Under the pieces are notes generated by a model. That model ran no database searches and was not told where the DNA came from. It saw only the letters and a list, made by a program, of their open reading frames with translations. The translations under genes were made by a program, and so were the position numbers. Below, piece by piece: positions 6,042 to 6,094 of a stretch of DNA of 6,094 nt. How positions within the stretch are numbered: position 1 is the first letter of the stretch; every line of letters begins with the position of its first letter. This stretch comes from Veillonellaceae bacterium (GTDB lineage: Bacteria > Bacillota_C > Negativicutes > Veillonellales > Veillonellaceae), in NCBI GenBank assembly GCA_902834965.1, contig CADFKY010000061.1, positions 1 to 6,094 on the forward strand. Reading direction: 5' to 3'.

Positions 6042-6094
6042 TTATAACCAGAAAGAACCATTACCTTCAAACGAAAATAATGGTACTTTCACAA
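6042..6094 (-). CDS. Possible 3' end of an upstream gene
   Basis: One minus-strand frame is open from the right edge to a TAA at 6042-6044 and would end GNGSFWL; the stop sits one base before the pxpB AGGAGG. The other two frames contain stops. A gene ending this close would fit an operon, for example pxpA or an uptake protein. But 17 codons are too few to recognise, and the stretch also holds the inverted repeat at 6051-6090, which speaks for non-coding DNA. Confidence 0.2.
   Translation of the reverse strand, partial: VKVPLFSFEGNGSFWL
6051..6090. repeat. Strong inverted repeat just ahead of pxpB
   Basis: GAAAGAACCATTA (6051-6063) and TAATGGTACTTTC (6078-6090) pair over 13 positions with one mismatch. 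The 14-base loop could form a further 3-base stem (TTC/GAA). In minus-strand RNA the hairpin would end 11 bases before the pxpB AGGAGG, and no T tract follows it. It could be an intergenic processing or stabilising hairpin, an attenuator, or a poor terminator of an upstream gene. The strand of action cannot be decided. Confidence 0.55.

Overview
The window is AT-rich DNA, and every supported gene is read on the minus strand. It suggests a diderm Firmicute of the Negativicutes, most likely Veillonella. The reasons are a very large trimeric autotransporter adhesin, which needs an outer membrane, combined with Firmicute-style ribosome binding sites (AGGAGG and AGGAG) and adhesin repeat modules that resemble Veillonella surface proteins. 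The genus is an inference from recognition, not from a search.

Reading in the direction of transcription (high to low coordinates): 6042-6094 holds at most the last codons of an upstream gene and a strong inverted repeat. Next comes pxpB (5289-6029), then pxpC (4265-5308), which overlaps pxpB by about 20 bases. These encode subunits B and C of 5-oxoprolinase, which converts 5-oxoproline to glutamate with ATP. The third subunit, PxpA, is not in the window. A long hairpin with a T tract (4179-4239) ends this operon.

The 405-base gap at 3860-4264 then holds an 80-base segment bounded by 10-base inverted repeats, a recognisable extended -10 promoter with direct repeats around it, a leader of about 100 bases and a good ribosome binding site. 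From 3859 to the left edge runs one uninterrupted reading frame of 1286 codons with no stop. It is the N-terminal part of the adhesin: extended signal peptide, a first YadA-like head, a neck, a second head, a second neck, a tryptophan-containing domain, a third neck, two copies of a 196-residue module, and the start of a coiled-coil stalk. Its membrane anchor lies beyond the window.

The two parts look functionally unrelated: a metabolic operon for recycling oxoproline, then an independently transcribed surface adhesin. I see no clearly new system. The points most worth checking are the adhesin's modular repeats and stalk, the repeat-decorated promoter, and the hairpin ahead of pxpB.
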